Shown: positions 8,790 to 18,760, numbered from the stretch's first letter. The stretch is 64,000 nucleotides of DNA from Herbaspirillum seropedicae (GCF_001040945.1 NZ_CP011930.1:3839021-3903020), one strand, 5' to 3'. Notes: generated by a model not told the origin, from the letters alone. Made by a program: numbers and translations.

Positions 8790-10127
8790 TCAACTGCCAG
8801 CCAGCTGGTATTTGCGGATCTTGTCATAGAGCGTCTTTTTCGGGATGCCCAGTCTTTCAGCAGCCACGGCCACACTGCCCTCGCTGTCCTTGAGGGCAGC
8901 GGCGATCAGCCCGGCCTCGAACTGCTCGACCTGCTCGGGCAAGCTCGACAGGACAGGCACGGCCGACGAGACCGCGCTAGCCGCCATCTGCTCCACCCCC
9001 AGCACCCAGCGGTCGGCGAAATTGCGCAGTTCGCGCACATTGCCCGGCCAGTCGCGCTGCTGCCATTGCTGCATCTGCGCGGCGCTCCAGGCAGGCGATT
9101 CGCGCCGATAGCGCACCGCAGCCGCCTGGCAGAAGTGGGCCAGCAGCAACGCGATATCCTCGCGGCGCTGGTTCAGCGCCGGCAGATCGATGGCCACCAC
9201 GCCGATGCGGTAATACAGGTCTTCGCGGAACTGCCCTTCGGCGGCCAGCTTGAGCAGGTCGGCCTTGCTGGCGGCCACCACGCGGCAATCGATGGCCACC
9301 GACTCATTGCCGCCCAGACGCTCCAGCCGGCGCTCCTGCAATACCCGCAAGAGCTTCACCTGCAGGGCCAGCGGCATGCTCTCGATTTCATCCAGGAACA
9401 GGGTGCCGCCATTGGCGTATTCCAGCTTGCCGATGCGGCGCTTCTGCGCACCGGTAAATGCGCCGGGCTCGTGGCCGAAGATCTCGCTCTCGAACACGGT
9501 CTCCGGCAAGGCCCCGCAATTGAGCGCCACGAACGGCCCCTTGCGGCCACTGGCGGCATGCAGCTGGCGCGCCACCACTTCCTTGCCGGTGCCGGTCTGG
9601 CCATTGATGAGCACATCCACATCGGCCGGCCCGAGGCTGCGAATGAGGGTGCGTACGCGCTCGATGGCAGGCGACTGGCCCACCAGCGGCGGCAATTCCG
9701 GATCGTGCGCCCAGGCTTCGCGCAGGCGGCGGTTTTCCAGCACCAGGTTGCGCTTTTCCTGGGCGCGCAGGGCGATTTCCAGCAAGGTATCGGAACTGAA
9801 GGGCTTCTCGACGAAGTCATAGGCGCCGGCGCGCATGGCCTCGACCGCCATGCCCACATCGCCGTGACCGGTCACCACGATCACCGGCAGGTCGTGGTCG
9901 ATGGCCACCACCCGCGCCAGCACGTCCAGTCCCGACAAACCCGGCAGGCGTACGTCGCTCACCACCACACCGGCAAAGTCGCGCGTGATCAGCGGCAGCG
10001 CCTCTTCGGCGCTGCCGCAGGCGGTCACGGCAAAGCCGCCCAGTTCCAGCGCTTGCGCCGTGGCGCGGCGCACCGTTTGCTCGTCCTCGATCAATAAGGC
10101 GCTGGCTGCGCCGCCTGGCTTGTCCAT
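8790..10127 (-). CDS. dctD: sigma-54-dependent response regulator, DctD-like
   Basis: This 445-residue enhancer-binding protein has a receiver domain (about 8-125; phospho-acceptor Asp58 in VVVSDVRLPG), an AAA+ domain (Walker A GQTGTGKE, the sigma-54 contact loop GAFTGA, Walker B GGTLFLDEIE) and a C-terminal Fis-type HTH (VAVAAERLGIPKKTLYDKIRKYQLAG). Once phosphorylated by its kinase it drives open-complex formation by RNA polymerase-sigma-54. The start ATG overlaps the dctB stop by one base (TGATG), so the pair is coupled. The likely target is kgtP, which has a good -24/-12 promoter. It could equally be called MifR-like, after the Pseudomonas 2-oxoglutarate system. Confidence 0.9.
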   Translation of the reverse strand: MDKPGGAASALLIEDEQTVRRATAQALELGGFAVTACGSAEEALPLITRDFAGVVVSDVRLPGLSGLDVLARVVAIDHDLPVIVVTGHGDVGMAVEAMRAGAYDFVEKPFSSDTLLEIALRAQEKRNLVLENRRLREAWAHDPELPPLVGQSPAIERVRTLIRSLGPADVDVLINGQTGTGKEVVARQLHAASGRKGPFVALNCGALPETVFESEIFGHEPGAFTGAQKRRIGKLEYANGGTLFLDEIESMPLALQVKLLRVLQERRLERLGGNESVAIDCRVVAASKADLLKLAAEGQFREDLYYRIGVVAIDLPALNQRREDIALLLAHFCQAAAVRYRRESPAWSAAQMQQWQQRDWPGNVRELRNFADRWVLGVEQMAASAVSSAVPVLSSLPEQVEQFEAGLIAAALKDSEGSVAVAAERLGIPKKTLYDKIRKYQLAGS

Positions 10128-11929
10128 CAGGTCTCCATCTTCAACAGCGGCAACCGCACCACGAACTCGGCGCCGCCCTCTTCATGATTGTGTGCGCTCA
10201 ACTGGCCGTTCATCGCCTGCACGATGGACGATGAAATGGCCAGTCCCAGGCCCAGTCCCTTGCTGGAGGACTTGGTGGTAAAGAAAGGTTCGAACAGGTG
10301 GGGTGCGACCTCGTCAGCGATGCCGCCGCCCGAGTCGCGGATGCGCACCAGTGCATATCCGCCCGCGACTTCCAGCACGACCGCAATGCGCTTGTGCTCG
10401 GCCTCTTCCACCGCATCCAGCGCATTGCGCAGCAGATTGACGAGCACTTGCTCCGTGCGCACCACGTCGCCGGTCACACAGGCGGCAGCGCGGATGTCGA
10501 TGCTGATCGTCGCACCCAGCTTCTGGCATTCGCTGGCCAGCAGCAGGCTGGACGCCTCGATGGCCTGGCTGAGATCGACACAGGCCACGGCCTCGCCGCT
10601 CTTGCGCGCAAATCCCTTCAACTGGGCGATGATCTTGCCCATGGTGGCGCTGGCGCTGCTGATGTACTCCAGGTTCTCGACGGCCTGGGCGCTTTGCCCG
10701 CGCGCCAGGAATTTCACCGCATTGTCGGCAAAGGCGCGAATGGCCGTCAATGGCTGGTTCAGCTCATGCGTGACGCCAGCAGCCATCTGCCCCAGCATGG
10801 CCAGCTTGCCGGCCTGCACCAGTTCATTCTGGGTGGTGCGCAGCAGCGACTCGGTCTGCTGCAGTTTCTCGTAGCGGGCTTCCAGCGCCTGGTTTGCCGC
10901 CGTCAGTTGGCCGGTGCGCTCGGCAATGCGCTGCTCCAGCTCAGCGGCGGCGCGGCGCAAGGCGTCGCGGGACGCCATCCTCTCTTCCAGACGGCGGCGG
11001 TGCTGGTACCAGGCCAGCAAGGAAATGGCGAGCGCCAACATCAGCAGCGCACAGGCCATGGTCCAGAGCATGGCCGTGCGCTGCATGCGCGCCTGCGAGG
11101 GAAACAGCATCAGCTGCCACCCCAGCCGCCCCACCGGGCGCGAGACATGGCTGCCAAAGCCGCTCTGCAAGGCCGGCGGCAGCGCCGACACCGGCGTGAT
11201 GGGCAGGTCGGCATACTGGTGCGTCCCGGCCAGCGCCTGCTGCATCGGCGGGCTCAGGGCCTGCAGGCTGTGGTATTTCCACTCGGGCCGGTTGCTCAGG
11301 AACACCACGCCGCCGGCATCGGTGAGGGTGATCGGATCGGCGCTGCTGCGCCAGGTGTGCTCGAACTCGGCCAGGTCCACCTTCACCACCATGACGCCGA
11401 TGGGCAGGTCGCCTTCGGCCTGGTCCTGGCGGCGATAGATGGGCTGGGCGATGAAATAGCCCGGTTCGCTGGAGATATTGCCGATGCCATAGAAGCGCCC
11501 TGCCCGCCCCTGCACAGCCTCGCTGAAATAGGGGCGGAAACCGAAGTCGCGGCCTACGAAGCTGAATTCATCGTCCCAGTTGCTGGAGGCCAGGGTCAGC
11601 CCGCGCCGGTCGAGCATGAAGATGCTGACTGCCTGCGATTGCTGCTGGATGGTCTTGAAGGCGCGATTGAGACGATCTACCGCCAGCACATCGTCCGGAT
11701 GCTGCAAGACCTGCCGCACATCGGCCTGGAAACCCAGGGCGAAGGGCAAGGCCTCGTATTTCTGCAAGATGGACTCCAGGTCCAGGGCAGCGATCTGCAA
11801 TTGCGCCGCGCCCTGGGTCTTCTGGTCCACCTCGGCCTTGCGTAGCGCCAGACGATAGGTGATCCCGCACACCAGCAGGGTGGCGACCAGGAACAAGGTC
11901 AGGATGAGCAGGTTTCGTCGGGCGCGCAT
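10127..11929 (-). CDS. dctB: DctB-like membrane sensor histidine kinase
   Basis: This 600-residue kinase has an N-terminal transmembrane helix (about 7-25), a periplasmic double-PAS/Cache sensor (about 30-285, with SNWDDEFSFVGRDFGFRPYF and GYFIAQPIYRR), a second helix (about 288-308), a coiled linker, a dimerisation domain with His388 (GVTHELNQPL) and an ATPase domain (NLLRNALDA, SGGGI, GLGLGLAIS). DctB proteins sense C4-dicarboxylates or, in the MifS branch, 2-oxoglutarate. Position next to kgtP suggests the latter ligand. The next gene is dctD, overlapping by one base. Confidence 0.9.
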   Translation of the reverse strand: MRARRNLLILTLFLVATLLVCGITYRLALRKAEVDQKTQGAAQLQIAALDLESILQKYEALPFALGFQADVRQVLQHPDDVLAVDRLNRAFKTIQQQSQAVSIFMLDRRGLTLASSNWDDEFSFVGRDFGFRPYFSEAVQGRAGRFYGIGNISSEPGYFIAQPIYRRQDQAEGDLPIGVMVVKVDLAEFEHTWRSSADPITLTDAGGVVFLSNRPEWKYHSLQALSPPMQQALAGTHQYADLPITPVSALPPALQSGFGSHVSRPVGRLGWQLMLFPSQARMQRTAMLWTMACALLMLALAISLLAWYQHRRRLEERMASRDALRRAAAELEQRIAERTGQLTAANQALEARYEKLQQTESLLRTTQNELVQAGKLAMLGQMAAGVTHELNQPLTAIRAFADNAVKFLARGQSAQAVENLEYISSASATMGKIIAQLKGFARKSGEAVACVDLSQAIEASSLLLASECQKLGATISIDIRAAACVTGDVVRTEQVLVNLLRNALDAVEEAEHKRIAVVLEVAGGYALVRIRDSGGGIADEVAPHLFEPFFTTKSSSKGLGLGLAISSSIVQAMNGQLSAHNHEEGGAEFVVRLPLLKMET

Positions 11930-11950
11930 GAAGAGAAAGGTCGAAAGCAG

Positions 11951-11974
11951 CGCGGCGCCCCGCAGGGCGCCGCG
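11951..11974 (-). terminator. strong hairpin between kgtP and dctB
   Basis: A perfect 10-bp stem, CGCGGCGCCC (11951-11960) with GGGCGCCGCG (11965-11974), closes a CGCA tetraloop about 60 bases after the kgtP stop. On the minus strand it is followed by CTGCTTTCG, a poor T-tract. It may attenuate or stabilise the kgtP transcript rather than end it cleanly. Confidence 0.45.
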
Positions 11975-12035
11975 TTGAAGGCGTCATGATAACGCGCCCT
12001 GCGCCATCGGACGCAGCGGTGCTTGCCCCGACCGG

Positions 12036-13409
12036 TCAAGCCGGCTTGTGCAGCTTGCCGGCAGCGGCATCGGCCTCGCCCTGATGCTCGTCCGGGTTCA
12101 TGGCGACATCGCCCTTGAGGTGGCCGTCGCGTTGCGGATCAGGCATGCGCAGGCTGATGATCAGCGCCACCAGGCACAGCGCGCTCACGTACCAGTAGAA
12201 GGCCGACTCGATCCCGGCCGACTTCAGCGACAGCGCCACGAATTCGGCCGAGCCGCCAAAGATGGCGTTGCCGACCGCATACGACAGACCCACGCCCAGG
12301 GCCCGCACTTCCGGCGGGAACATCTCGGCCTTGATCAGGCCGCTGATGGAGGTGTAGAAGCTGACGATGGTCAGGGCCAGGATGGCCAGCGCCATGGCCA
12401 CGCCGGGGCTGCTGACATCCTTGAGGAAATGCAGGATGGGGAAGGTGCCGACCATGCCGAAGAAAGCGAAGCAGAGCATGGAGTTACGGCGGCCGATCTT
12501 GTCGGAAATGGCGCCGAAGATGGGCTGCAGGATCATGTAGACGAACAGCGCGCCGGTCATGACGCCGTTGGCCACTTTCGGGTCCATGCCGGCAGTGTTG
12601 ACCAGGTACTTCTGCATGTAGGTGGTGAAGGTGTAGAACATCAGCGAACCACCGGCGGTGAAGCCCACCACGTTGAGGAAGGCGCGCTTGTGCTGCAGCA
12701 AGCCCTTGAGCGTGCCGGCGTCCTTCTTCTTGCGCGCGCCTGCCGAAGAGGTCTCGGCCAGCGAGCTACGCAGATACATGGCCACCAGCGCACCGACCGC
12801 CCCCAGGACGAAGGGTACGCGCCAGCCCCAGGCCATCAGCTCGGCCTTGGTCAGCCACTGCTGCATGCCGAACAGCACCAGCACCGCCAGCAGCTGGCCG
12901 CCGATCAGGGTCACATACTGGAAGGAGGCGAAGAAGCCACGACGGCCATTGGGCGCCACTTCGCTCATGTAGGTCGCCGAGGTGCCATATTCACCGCCCA
13001 CCGACAGGCCCTGGAACAGGCGCGCCAGCAACAGCAGCGCCGGCGCCCAGGCGCCGATGGTGGCGTAGGTCGGCATGACGGCCACGGCCAGGGAACCGCC
13101 GCACATCATCAGCACCGAGATCAGCATGGAGGTCTTGCGGCCATGCTTGTCGGCGATGCGGCCAAACAGCCAGCCACCGATCGGACGCATCAGGAAGCCG
13201 GCGGCGAACACGCCAGCGGTATTCAACAACTGGCTGGTCGGGTCACCCTTGGGGAAGAAGGCCGGCGCGAAGTAGATCGCGCAGAAAGAATAGACATAGA
13301 AGTCGAACCATTCGACCAGGTTGCCCGAGGAAGCGCCAAGGATGGCAAAGATGCGCTTGCGGTATTCCGCCGCGCTCAAGGGGGTGCTCGCTTGCGTGGT
13401 GTCACTCAT
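12036..13409 (-). CDS. kgtP: 2-oxoglutarate/dicarboxylate:H+ symporter (MFS, MHS family)
   Basis: This 457-residue inner-membrane transporter has 12 predicted helices and near-diagnostic KgtP blocks: [66 protein letters not shown] and [20 protein letters not shown]. KgtP imports 2-oxoglutarate with protons. ATG 13409 has a good SD (AGGAGA); an upstream in-frame start at 13544 would add 45 unlike residues. A sigma-54 promoter lies about 180 bases upstream, and the kinase/regulator pair dctBD follows on the same strand, which implies substrate-induced expression. The hydrophilic C-terminal tail (about 30 residues, [11 protein letters not shown]) is longer than in E. coli. Confidence 0.93.
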   Translation of the reverse strand: MSDTTQASTPLSAAEYRKRIFAILGASSGNLVEWFDFYVYSFCAIYFAPAFFPKGDPTSQLLNTAGVFAAGFLMRPIGGWLFGRIADKHGRKTSMLISVLMMCGGSLAVAVMPTYATIGAWAPALLLLARLFQGLSVGGEYGTSATYMSEVAPNGRRGFFASFQYVTLIGGQLLAVLVLFGMQQWLTKAELMAWGWRVPFVLGAVGALVAMYLRSSLAETSSAGARKKKDAGTLKGLLQHKRAFLNVVGFTAGGSLMFYTFTTYMQKYLVNTAGMDPKVANGVMTGALFVYMILQPIFGAISDKIGRRNSMLCFAFFGMVGTFPILHFLKDVSSPGVAMALAILALTIVSFYTSISGLIKAEMFPPEVRALGVGLSYAVGNAIFGGSAEFVALSLKSAGIESAFYWYVSALCLVALIISLRMPDPQRDGHLKGDVAMNPDEHQGEADAAAGKLHKPA

Positions 13410-13587
13410 GGAAATCTCCTGTGTGGGCCGCACCTCGTCCGCAGTGGATGGGGGCAGCGGGTCGTCTTGCTTTTCTTGGGTAGGAACAAGGCAGGCGGAG
13501 ACGCGACATGAAGCTGTCCATGTAGCAACGATGCTGGCCCGCATCAGGGGGTCTGTCTCCGTGCTTGCTTTTGTTTTGTTCGCTTAT

Positions 13588-13603
13588 TGCAGGCTTCGTG
13601 CCA
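13588..13603 (-). promoter_or_regulatory. sigma-54 (-24/-12) promoter of kgtP
   Basis: On the minus strand the sequence TGGCACG-AAGC-CTGCA matches the sigma-54 consensus TGGCACG-N4-TTGCA at all but one position, with exact spacing between the -24 GG and -12 GC. The predicted start is near 13577, giving a 5' UTR of about 170 nt before ATG 13409. A sigma-54 activator (DctD-like) is encoded two genes downstream. Confidence 0.75.
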
Positions 13604-13691
13604 GCACAAGGCGACCCACGCGAGCGCGCCAAGTCATTGATTCAACAGGAAATATTCAAGAGCCAGCACTCAGGCCGAATGCGAGCAATGC

Positions 13692-13729
13692 GGATTCCCG
13701 GAATCCCGCCCTGCCGACTGTCCGGGAAT
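13692..13729 (-). promoter_or_regulatory. candidate upstream activator sites for the DctD-like protein
   Basis: A dyad GGATTC-CCG-GAATCC (13692-13706) is followed by a second, oppositely oriented copy of its core, TCCGGGAAT (13721-13729; first copy ATTCCCGGA, 13694-13702). They sit about 115-150 bases upstream of the predicted sigma-54 start, the usual place for enhancer sites. Which protein binds is inferred. Confidence 0.45.
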
Positions 13730-13757
13730 CCATCCATCCCGAACCGCTGAGTCCATG

Positions 13758-13793
13758 AAAAAGCGGCGCATGCCTTTCGACATGCGCCGCTTT
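13758..13793 (-). terminator. terminator of maeB
   Basis: A perfect 13-bp stem, AAAGCGGCGCATG (13760-13772) with CATGCGCCGCTTT (13781-13793), closes an 8-nt loop about 70 bases after the maeB stop. On the minus strand it continues into TTTTTC, a textbook intrinsic terminator. Confidence 0.85.
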
Positions 13794-13862
13794 CACGGTC
13801 TGAAGGAAAGCAGGCCGAGCCTGCAACTCATCAACCTATCAGCCTATCCGCCTAGCCTGCGA

Positions 13863-16175
13863 TCAACGCTCCGACAGCGCATCCATGACGCACAGGGCCG
13901 TCATGTTGATGATGCGGCGCACGGTGGCCGACGGGGTCAGGATATGCACCGGCTTGGCGCAACCCAGCAGGATGGGGCCAATCGCCACGCCATTGCCCGA
14001 CGCCGTCTTGAGCAGGTTGTAGGCGATGTTGGCGGCATCGATGTTGGGCATGACCAGCAGGTTGGCGTCGCCCTTGAGCGGCGAATCCGGAATCACTGCA
14101 TTGAGCAGCTTGGAATCCAGCGCGGTGTCGCCGTGCATTTCGCCGTCCACTTCCAGCTCCGGCGCGATCTCGCGCAGGATGGCCAAGGCTTCGCGCATCT
14201 TGCGGGCCGATTCGCTGTTGCTGGAACCGAAGTTCGAATGCGACAGCAGCGCGGCGCGCGGATGCAGGCCGAAGCGGCGCATTTCCTCAGCGGCCAGCAT
14301 GGTGATCTCGGCCAGCTCGCGGGCGTTGGGGTTCTCGTTGACGTGGGTGTCCACCATCACCAGTTGGCGATTGGGCAGGATCACCGCGTTCATCGCCGCA
14401 TAGACATTGACGCCTTCGCGCTTGCCCAGCACCTGGTCGATGTAGTGCAGGTGCAGCTGGGTGGTGCCGTAGGTGCCGCAGATCATGCCGTCGGCGTCGC
14501 CCTTGTGGATGGCCATGGAGCCGATCAGGGTGTGGCGACGACGCATTTCCAGCTTGGCGTACTGCTCGGTGACGCCCTTGCGGCGCGACATCTCCAGGAA
14601 GGTCTGCCAATAGTCGCGGTAGCGGTTGTCGAAGTTGGGGTTGATCACCTCGAAGTCGGTGCCGGCGCGCAGGCGCAGGCCGAACTTCTGGATGCGCTGC
14701 TCCAGCACTTCCGGACGGCCCACCAGGATGGGCTTGGCCAGGTTTTCATCGACGATCACCTGCACCGCACGCAGCACGCGTTCTTCTTCGCCCTCGGCGT
14801 AGACGATGCGCTTCTTGGCCTCGGCGGCCTTCTTGGCGACCTGGAAGATCGGACGCATGAAGGTGCCGCTATGGTAGACGAACTGCTCCAGCTTCTCGAT
14901 ATAGGCGTCCATGTCCTGGATGGGACGGGCGGCCACGCCCGAGCTTTCGGCGGCACGCGCCACGGCCGGCGCGATCTTGATCATCAGGCGCGGGTCGAAG
15001 GGCTTGGGAATGATGTATTCCGGGCCGAAGGACAGGTTGGCGATGCCATAGGTGGTGGCCACGATATCGGACTGCTCGGCCTGGGCCAGCTCGGCGATGG
15101 CGTGCACCGTGGCGATCTCCATCTCGCGGGTGATGGTGGTGGCGCCGGAATCGAGTGCACCACGGAAGATGTACGGGAAGCACAGCACATTGTTGACCTG
15201 GTTCGGATAATCCGAACGGCCGGTGGCGATGATGGCGTCGTCACGCACGGCCTTGACCTCTTCCGGCAGGATTTCCGGGGTCGGGTTGGCCAGCGCCAGC
15301 ACCAGCGGACGCGCCGCCATCTGCTTGACCATCTCGGGCTTCAACACACCGGCGGCGGACAGGCCCAGGAAGATGTCGGCGTCCGGAATCACCTCGGCCA
15401 GGGTGCGGGCCTCGGTTTCGCGGGCGAAACGTTCCTTGTCCGGATCCATCAGTTCCTTGCGGCCCTTGTAGACCACGCCGGCCAGGTCGGTGACGTAGAT
15501 GTTCTCGATGGGGAAGCCCAGGTCGACGATCAGATCCAGGCAGGCGAGCGCAGCCGCGCCGGCGCCGGAGACCACCAGCTTGACGTTCTTGATGTCCTTG
15601 CCCACGACCTTCAGGCCGTTCAGGATGGCCGCGCCGACGATGATGGCGGTACCGTGCTGGTCATCGTGGAAGACCGGGATCTTCATCTTCTCGCGCAGCT
15701 TGCGCTCGATGTAGAAGCATTCCGGCGCCTTGATGTCTTCCAGGTTGATGCCGCCGAAGGTCGGCTCCAGGGCCGCGATGACGTCGATCAGCTTGTCGGG
15801 GTCGGTCTCGTTGACTTCGATGTCGAAGACGTCGATGCCGGCGAATTTCTTGAACAGCACGCCCTTGCCTTCCATGACCGGCTTGGAAGCCAGCGCACCG
15901 ATGTTGCCCAGGCCCAGCACGGCGGTGCCGTTGCTGATGACGGCCACCAGGTTGCCACGGGCGGTGTAGCGGAAGGCGTTGAGCGGGTCGGCCACGATTT
16001 CTTCGCAGGCCGCGGCCACGCCGGGAGAATACGCGAGGGAGAGATCACGCTGGTTGGTCAGCAGCTTGGTGGGCGTGACAGCGATCTTGCCCGGGGTCGG
16101 AAACTCATGGTAGTCCAGCGCTGCCTGACGAAGTTGCTGACGCACTTCTTCTTTCTTACTGATCATCGAATCCAT
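13863..16175 (-). CDS. maeB: NADP-dependent malic enzyme with phosphotransacetylase-like C-terminus
   Basis: This 770-residue enzyme decarboxylates L-malate to pyruvate, producing NADPH. The N-terminal malic enzyme domain (about 1-430) shows [56 protein letters not shown] and the Rossmann motif GAGAAALA. The C-terminal 330 residues resemble phosphate acetyltransferase ([39 protein letters not shown]), which in MaeB acts in allosteric control by acetyl-CoA. Length is normal for MaeB (about 760). An alternative start is the Met at 16166. Next to kgtP and dctBD it links C4/C5-acid uptake with gluconeogenic carbon flow. Confidence 0.94.
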   Translation of the reverse strand: MDSMISKKEEVRQQLRQAALDYHEFPTPGKIAVTPTKLLTNQRDLSLAYSPGVAAACEEIVADPLNAFRYTARGNLVAVISNGTAVLGLGNIGALASKPVMEGKGVLFKKFAGIDVFDIEVNETDPDKLIDVIAALEPTFGGINLEDIKAPECFYIERKLREKMKIPVFHDDQHGTAIIVGAAILNGLKVVGKDIKNVKLVVSGAGAAALACLDLIVDLGFPIENIYVTDLAGVVYKGRKELMDPDKERFARETEARTLAEVIPDADIFLGLSAAGVLKPEMVKQMAARPLVLALANPTPEILPEEVKAVRDDAIIATGRSDYPNQVNNVLCFPYIFRGALDSGATTITREMEIATVHAIAELAQAEQSDIVATTYGIANLSFGPEYIIPKPFDPRLMIKIAPAVARAAESSGVAARPIQDMDAYIEKLEQFVYHSGTFMRPIFQVAKKAAEAKKRIVYAEGEEERVLRAVQVIVDENLAKPILVGRPEVLEQRIQKFGLRLRAGTDFEVINPNFDNRYRDYWQTFLEMSRRKGVTEQYAKLEMRRRHTLIGSMAIHKGDADGMICGTYGTTQLHLHYIDQVLGKREGVNVYAAMNAVILPNRQLVMVDTHVNENPNARELAEITMLAAEEMRRFGLHPRAALLSHSNFGSSNSESARKMREALAILREIAPELEVDGEMHGDTALDSKLLNAVIPDSPLKGDANLLVMPNIDAANIAYNLLKTASGNGVAIGPILLGCAKPVHILTPSATVRRIINMTALCVMDALSER

Positions 16176-16551
16176 ACTCTGTATTCTCTAGTTGACTTGC
16201 GAAGAGGGACGATTCTAGCAGAGGTCGGCCCCCAATCATAGGCCGACGGACTCATGCTGCCCCGCGCAAAGCCTTTTCGGGACTGGCTTTGCGGCCTGTC
16301 AGGCGAAGCCCATGATGTTCGCGAACATGCGCTTTCAAGGCTTAGATGACGTCCGGTTGTCGTGTGATACGCGCAATTGCGCGCAGCTTGATTTCCCATC
16401 CCACAGGCTGCCAGTCCCTGTCCGGGGATGGTATTGGGGAAAACCCCTAGCGCGCTGATGCAGCGCAACCAAGCCTGTGCGCAGCGCAACATCGGCGCAG
16501 ATGCGCGATATTGTGCTCCAGAAGCCATGACGGATTGGTTACAATCCCCGC
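16176..16551. other. intergenic region between divergent maeB and thiL
   Basis: This 376-base gap must hold the promoters of both flanking genes. It contains a perfect 14-bp palindrome CGCGCAATTGCGCG (16370-16383), which could be a regulator site, and GCGCA-rich short repeats at about 16450-16510. I see no convincing small gene or terminator here. Confidence 0.4.
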
Positions 16552-17517
16552 ATGCTTTCCGAATTCGAACTCATCGCGCGCTACTTCAGCCGCCCGCCCG
16601 CTCCCGACAGCCGCACTGCGCTTGGCGTGGGGGACGACTGCGCGTTGATGACGCCAGCGCCGGGGATGCAATTGGCCATCTCCAGCGACATGCTGGTCTG
16701 CGGTCGCCATTTCCTGCCTGACGCCGATCCCTTCACGCTGGGCCACAAGTGCCTGGCCGTCAACCTGTCGGACCTGGCCGCCATGGGCGCGCAGCCGATC
16801 GCCTTCACGCTGGCGCTGGCGCTGCCGGAAGCCCGCGCCGACTGGCTGGAACCCTTTTCGCGCGGCATGCTGGCGCTGGCCGATGCGCATGGCTGCGAAC
16901 TGATCGGCGGCGACACCACCAAGGGACCGCTGACCATCAGCATCACCATCTTTGGCGAAGTCCCGCCGCAGCAGGCCCTGCGCCGCGATGCCGCGCGCGC
17001 CGGCGATGATCTCTGGGTCTCAGGCACGCTGGGCGATGCGCGCCTGGCCCTGGCCGCCTATCGCCAGGAATGCTCGCTCAACGCCGAGGAACTGGCGCTG
17101 GCCGCGCCGCGCATGCATGCGCCCACCCCGCGGGTAGCGCTGGGCCTGGCCCTGCGCGGCATCGCCCACGCCGCCATCGACATTTCCGACGGCCTGGCCG
17201 GCGACCTCGGCCATCTCCTGCAGCGCTCGCACGTCGGCGCCACGCTGGACGTGGACGCACTGCCCGCCGGCGCAGCGCTGCAACAGCGCGACCTGCACCT
17301 GCGCCGCCGCTTCACCCTCTCCGGCGGCGATGACTATGAACTCTGCTTCAGCGCCCCGGTGCGCCAGCGCGACGCCGTCTACAAGGCAGCCCAGGCCGCC
17401 GGCACCGCCGTCACCCGCGTCGGCAGCATCGACGCCGCCCCCGGGCTGCGCCTGCTGGACGCCTCCGGCGAAGCCCTGCAGGAGACGCCGGATTCCTTCG
17501 ACCATTTCCGTTCATGA
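16552..17517 (+). CDS. thiL: thiamine-monophosphate kinase
   Basis: This 321-residue cytoplasmic enzyme phosphorylates thiamine monophosphate to thiamine diphosphate with ATP, the last step of cofactor synthesis. It starts MLSEFELIARYF, then GVGDDCAL (Mg-nucleotide aspartates), HKCLAVNLSDLAAMGAQP, LIGGDTTKGPLTISIT and AIDISDGLAGDLGHLL, all ThiL hallmarks of the PurM-like fold. The next gene, pgpA, starts inside its stop (ATGA at 17514). I see no TPP riboswitch upstream, so expression is probably constitutive. Confidence 0.93.
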   Translation: MLSEFELIARYFSRPPAPDSRTALGVGDDCALMTPAPGMQLAISSDMLVCGRHFLPDADPFTLGHKCLAVNLSDLAAMGAQPIAFTLALALPEARADWLEPFSRGMLALADAHGCELIGGDTTKGPLTISITIFGEVPPQQALRRDAARAGDDLWVSGTLGDARLALAAYRQECSLNAEELALAAPRMHAPTPRVALGLALRGIAHAAIDISDGLAGDLGHLLQRSHVGATLDVDALPAGAALQQRDLHLRRRFTLSGGDDYELCFSAPVRQRDAVYKAAQAAGTAVTRVGSIDAAPGLRLLDASGEALQETPDSFDHFRS

Positions 17518-18056
17518 ACCAAGCTTCCACGCCCTTCCCGCCGCCGCCCGCCGCCCCCAGAAAACGCAAGCCCACACCGCATTTCATGCTGGCCCATCCG
17601 GCCCACTGGATCGCCCAGGGCTTTGGTAGCGGCCTCTCGCCCATCATGCCCGGCACCGCCGGCACGCTCTTCGCCTGGCTCTCCTATGCCGTGCTCAGCA
17701 CCCGCTGGCCGCAGGTGTTCACCGCCGCCAACTGGCTGGTCATCATCGCCGCCGGCTTCATCATCGGCATCTGGGCCTGCCAGCGCACCGGGCAGGCGCT
17801 GAACTCGCCCGACGACGGCAGCATGGTCTGGGATGAGATCATCGCCTTCTGGCTGGTGCTGGTGCTGGTCACGCCGGCCAGCCTGAAGACGCAGTTCGCC
17901 GCCTTCGTGGTGTTCCGCTTCTTCGACATGGTCAAGCCGCCGCCGATCGCCTGGTTCGACCGCCGCCTCAAGGGCGGCTTCGGCGTGATGTGGGATGACA
18001 TCGTGGCGGCCTTCTATACCCTGCTGGTGTTTGCGTTCTGGCGCACTTACTGGTGA
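17514..18056 (+). CDS. pgpA: phosphatidylglycerophosphatase A
   Basis: This 180-residue inner-membrane phosphatase removes phosphate from phosphatidylglycerol phosphate in phospholipid synthesis. The signature GSGLSPIMPGTAGTLFAWL and the later DEIIAFWLVL and FRFFDMVKPPPIAWFD are present, with three to four hydrophobic segments. It has a proline-rich N-terminal extension (PFPPPPAAPRKRK) typical of betaproteobacterial copies. It overlaps thiL by 4 bases, and the thiL-pgpA-pncC order is common in this class. Confidence 0.93.
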   Translation: MNQASTPFPPPPAAPRKRKPTPHFMLAHPAHWIAQGFGSGLSPIMPGTAGTLFAWLSYAVLSTRWPQVFTAANWLVIIAAGFIIGIWACQRTGQALNSPDDGSMVWDEIIAFWLVLVLVTPASLKTQFAAFVVFRFFDMVKPPPIAWFDRRLKGGFGVMWDDIVAAFYTLLVFAFWRTYW

Positions 18057-18189
18057 TGTGAAGTGAACAATCATCCTCTGTCCGATACAAGAAATCCTGA
18101 CATGGGAGTATGCTAGCGTCGTTGATCAACCGACCGCGACCCGGCCCGCTACCGATACCGGGATCGCGGCACAGCTGAGGATGAGACTC

Positions 18190-18672
18190 ATGGACAGCAC
18201 CTTAGACCTAGCCACCCGCGTCGGCCAGACGCTCAAAGCCAAAGGCCTGCTCCTGGCCACTGCCGAGTCCTGCACCGGCGGCGGCATCGCCCACGCCATC
18301 ACCGAAATCGCCGGATCGTCGGAATGGTTCGACTGCGGTTTCGTGACCTACTCGAACGCTTCCAAGAATGAATTGCTGGACATCTCCGAAGCCCTGATCG
18401 CCCAGCACGGCGCGGTCAGCGAAGAGATCGCCGGGGCCATGGCCGAAGGCGCCGTTGCCAACAGCAGTTCGGACGTGGCCGTATCGACCACCGGCATCGC
18501 CGGCCCCGGCGGCGCGGTGCCGGGCAAACCGGTCGGCACCGTCTGCTTCGGCTGGCGCGTGGGTGACAAGACCTATACAGAACGGCTGGTCTTCAAGGGC
18601 GACCGCCAACAGGTGCGCGCCCAGACGGTGGAGCACAGCCTCAAGGGTCTGCTCAAGCTGCTGGCCGACTGA
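18190..18672 (+). CDS. pncC: nicotinamide-nucleotide amidohydrolase (CinA C-terminal family)
   Basis: This 160-residue stand-alone CinA C-terminal domain hydrolyses NMN to nicotinate mononucleotide, recycling pyridine nucleotides released by DNA ligase and other reactions. Core motifs are LLATAESCTGGGIAHAITEIAGSS, FVTYSNASKNELL and STTGIAGPGGAVPGKPVGTVCFGW. ATG 18190 is preferred over ATG 18181 because the SD GAGG (18176-18179) is then about 10 bases away. It is followed by a terminator at 18696. The ancestral fused CinA N-domain is absent, as usual for PncC. Confidence 0.92.
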   Translation: MDSTLDLATRVGQTLKAKGLLLATAESCTGGGIAHAITEIAGSSEWFDCGFVTYSNASKNELLDISEALIAQHGAVSEEIAGAMAEGAVANSSSDVAVSTTGIAGPGGAVPGKPVGTVCFGWRVGDKTYTERLVFKGDRQQVRAQTVEHSLKGLLKLLAD

Positions 18673-18695
18673 AGCGGCATCGCCCCGCTCAAGAC

Positions 18696-18730
18696 AAAGG
18701 CGGCGCTCCGCACGGAGACGCCGCCTTTTT
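18696..18730 (+). terminator. terminator after pncC (bidirectional)
   Basis: The stem AAAGGCGGCG (18696-18705) and CGCCGCCTTT (18719-18728), 10 bp, with a 13-nt loop, runs into TTTTTC on the plus strand. The A-run on the left could let it serve pyrF, which converges from the right. Confidence 0.85.
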
Positions 18731-18760
18731 CATGCATGCGCAGGCCGATTCGGATGCAGA

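Noticed and set aside
10298..13511. Long plus-strand frames opposite dctB and kgtP
   Set aside because: Low-complexity His/Gln/Arg-rich products without SD; both minus-strand genes are clear by motif and order.
13755..16241. Very long plus-strand open frame of about 830 codons opposite maeB
   Set aside because: It is the antisense shadow of maeB in GC-rich DNA: the product is rich in Gly, His, Gln and Val with no domain, no SD, and maeB on the other strand is unmistakable.
16176..16551. TPP riboswitch upstream of thiL
   Set aside because: No THI-box core (CUGAGA ... ACCUGAUCUGGAUAAUGC-like) is visible and ThiL genes are usually not riboswitch-controlled.
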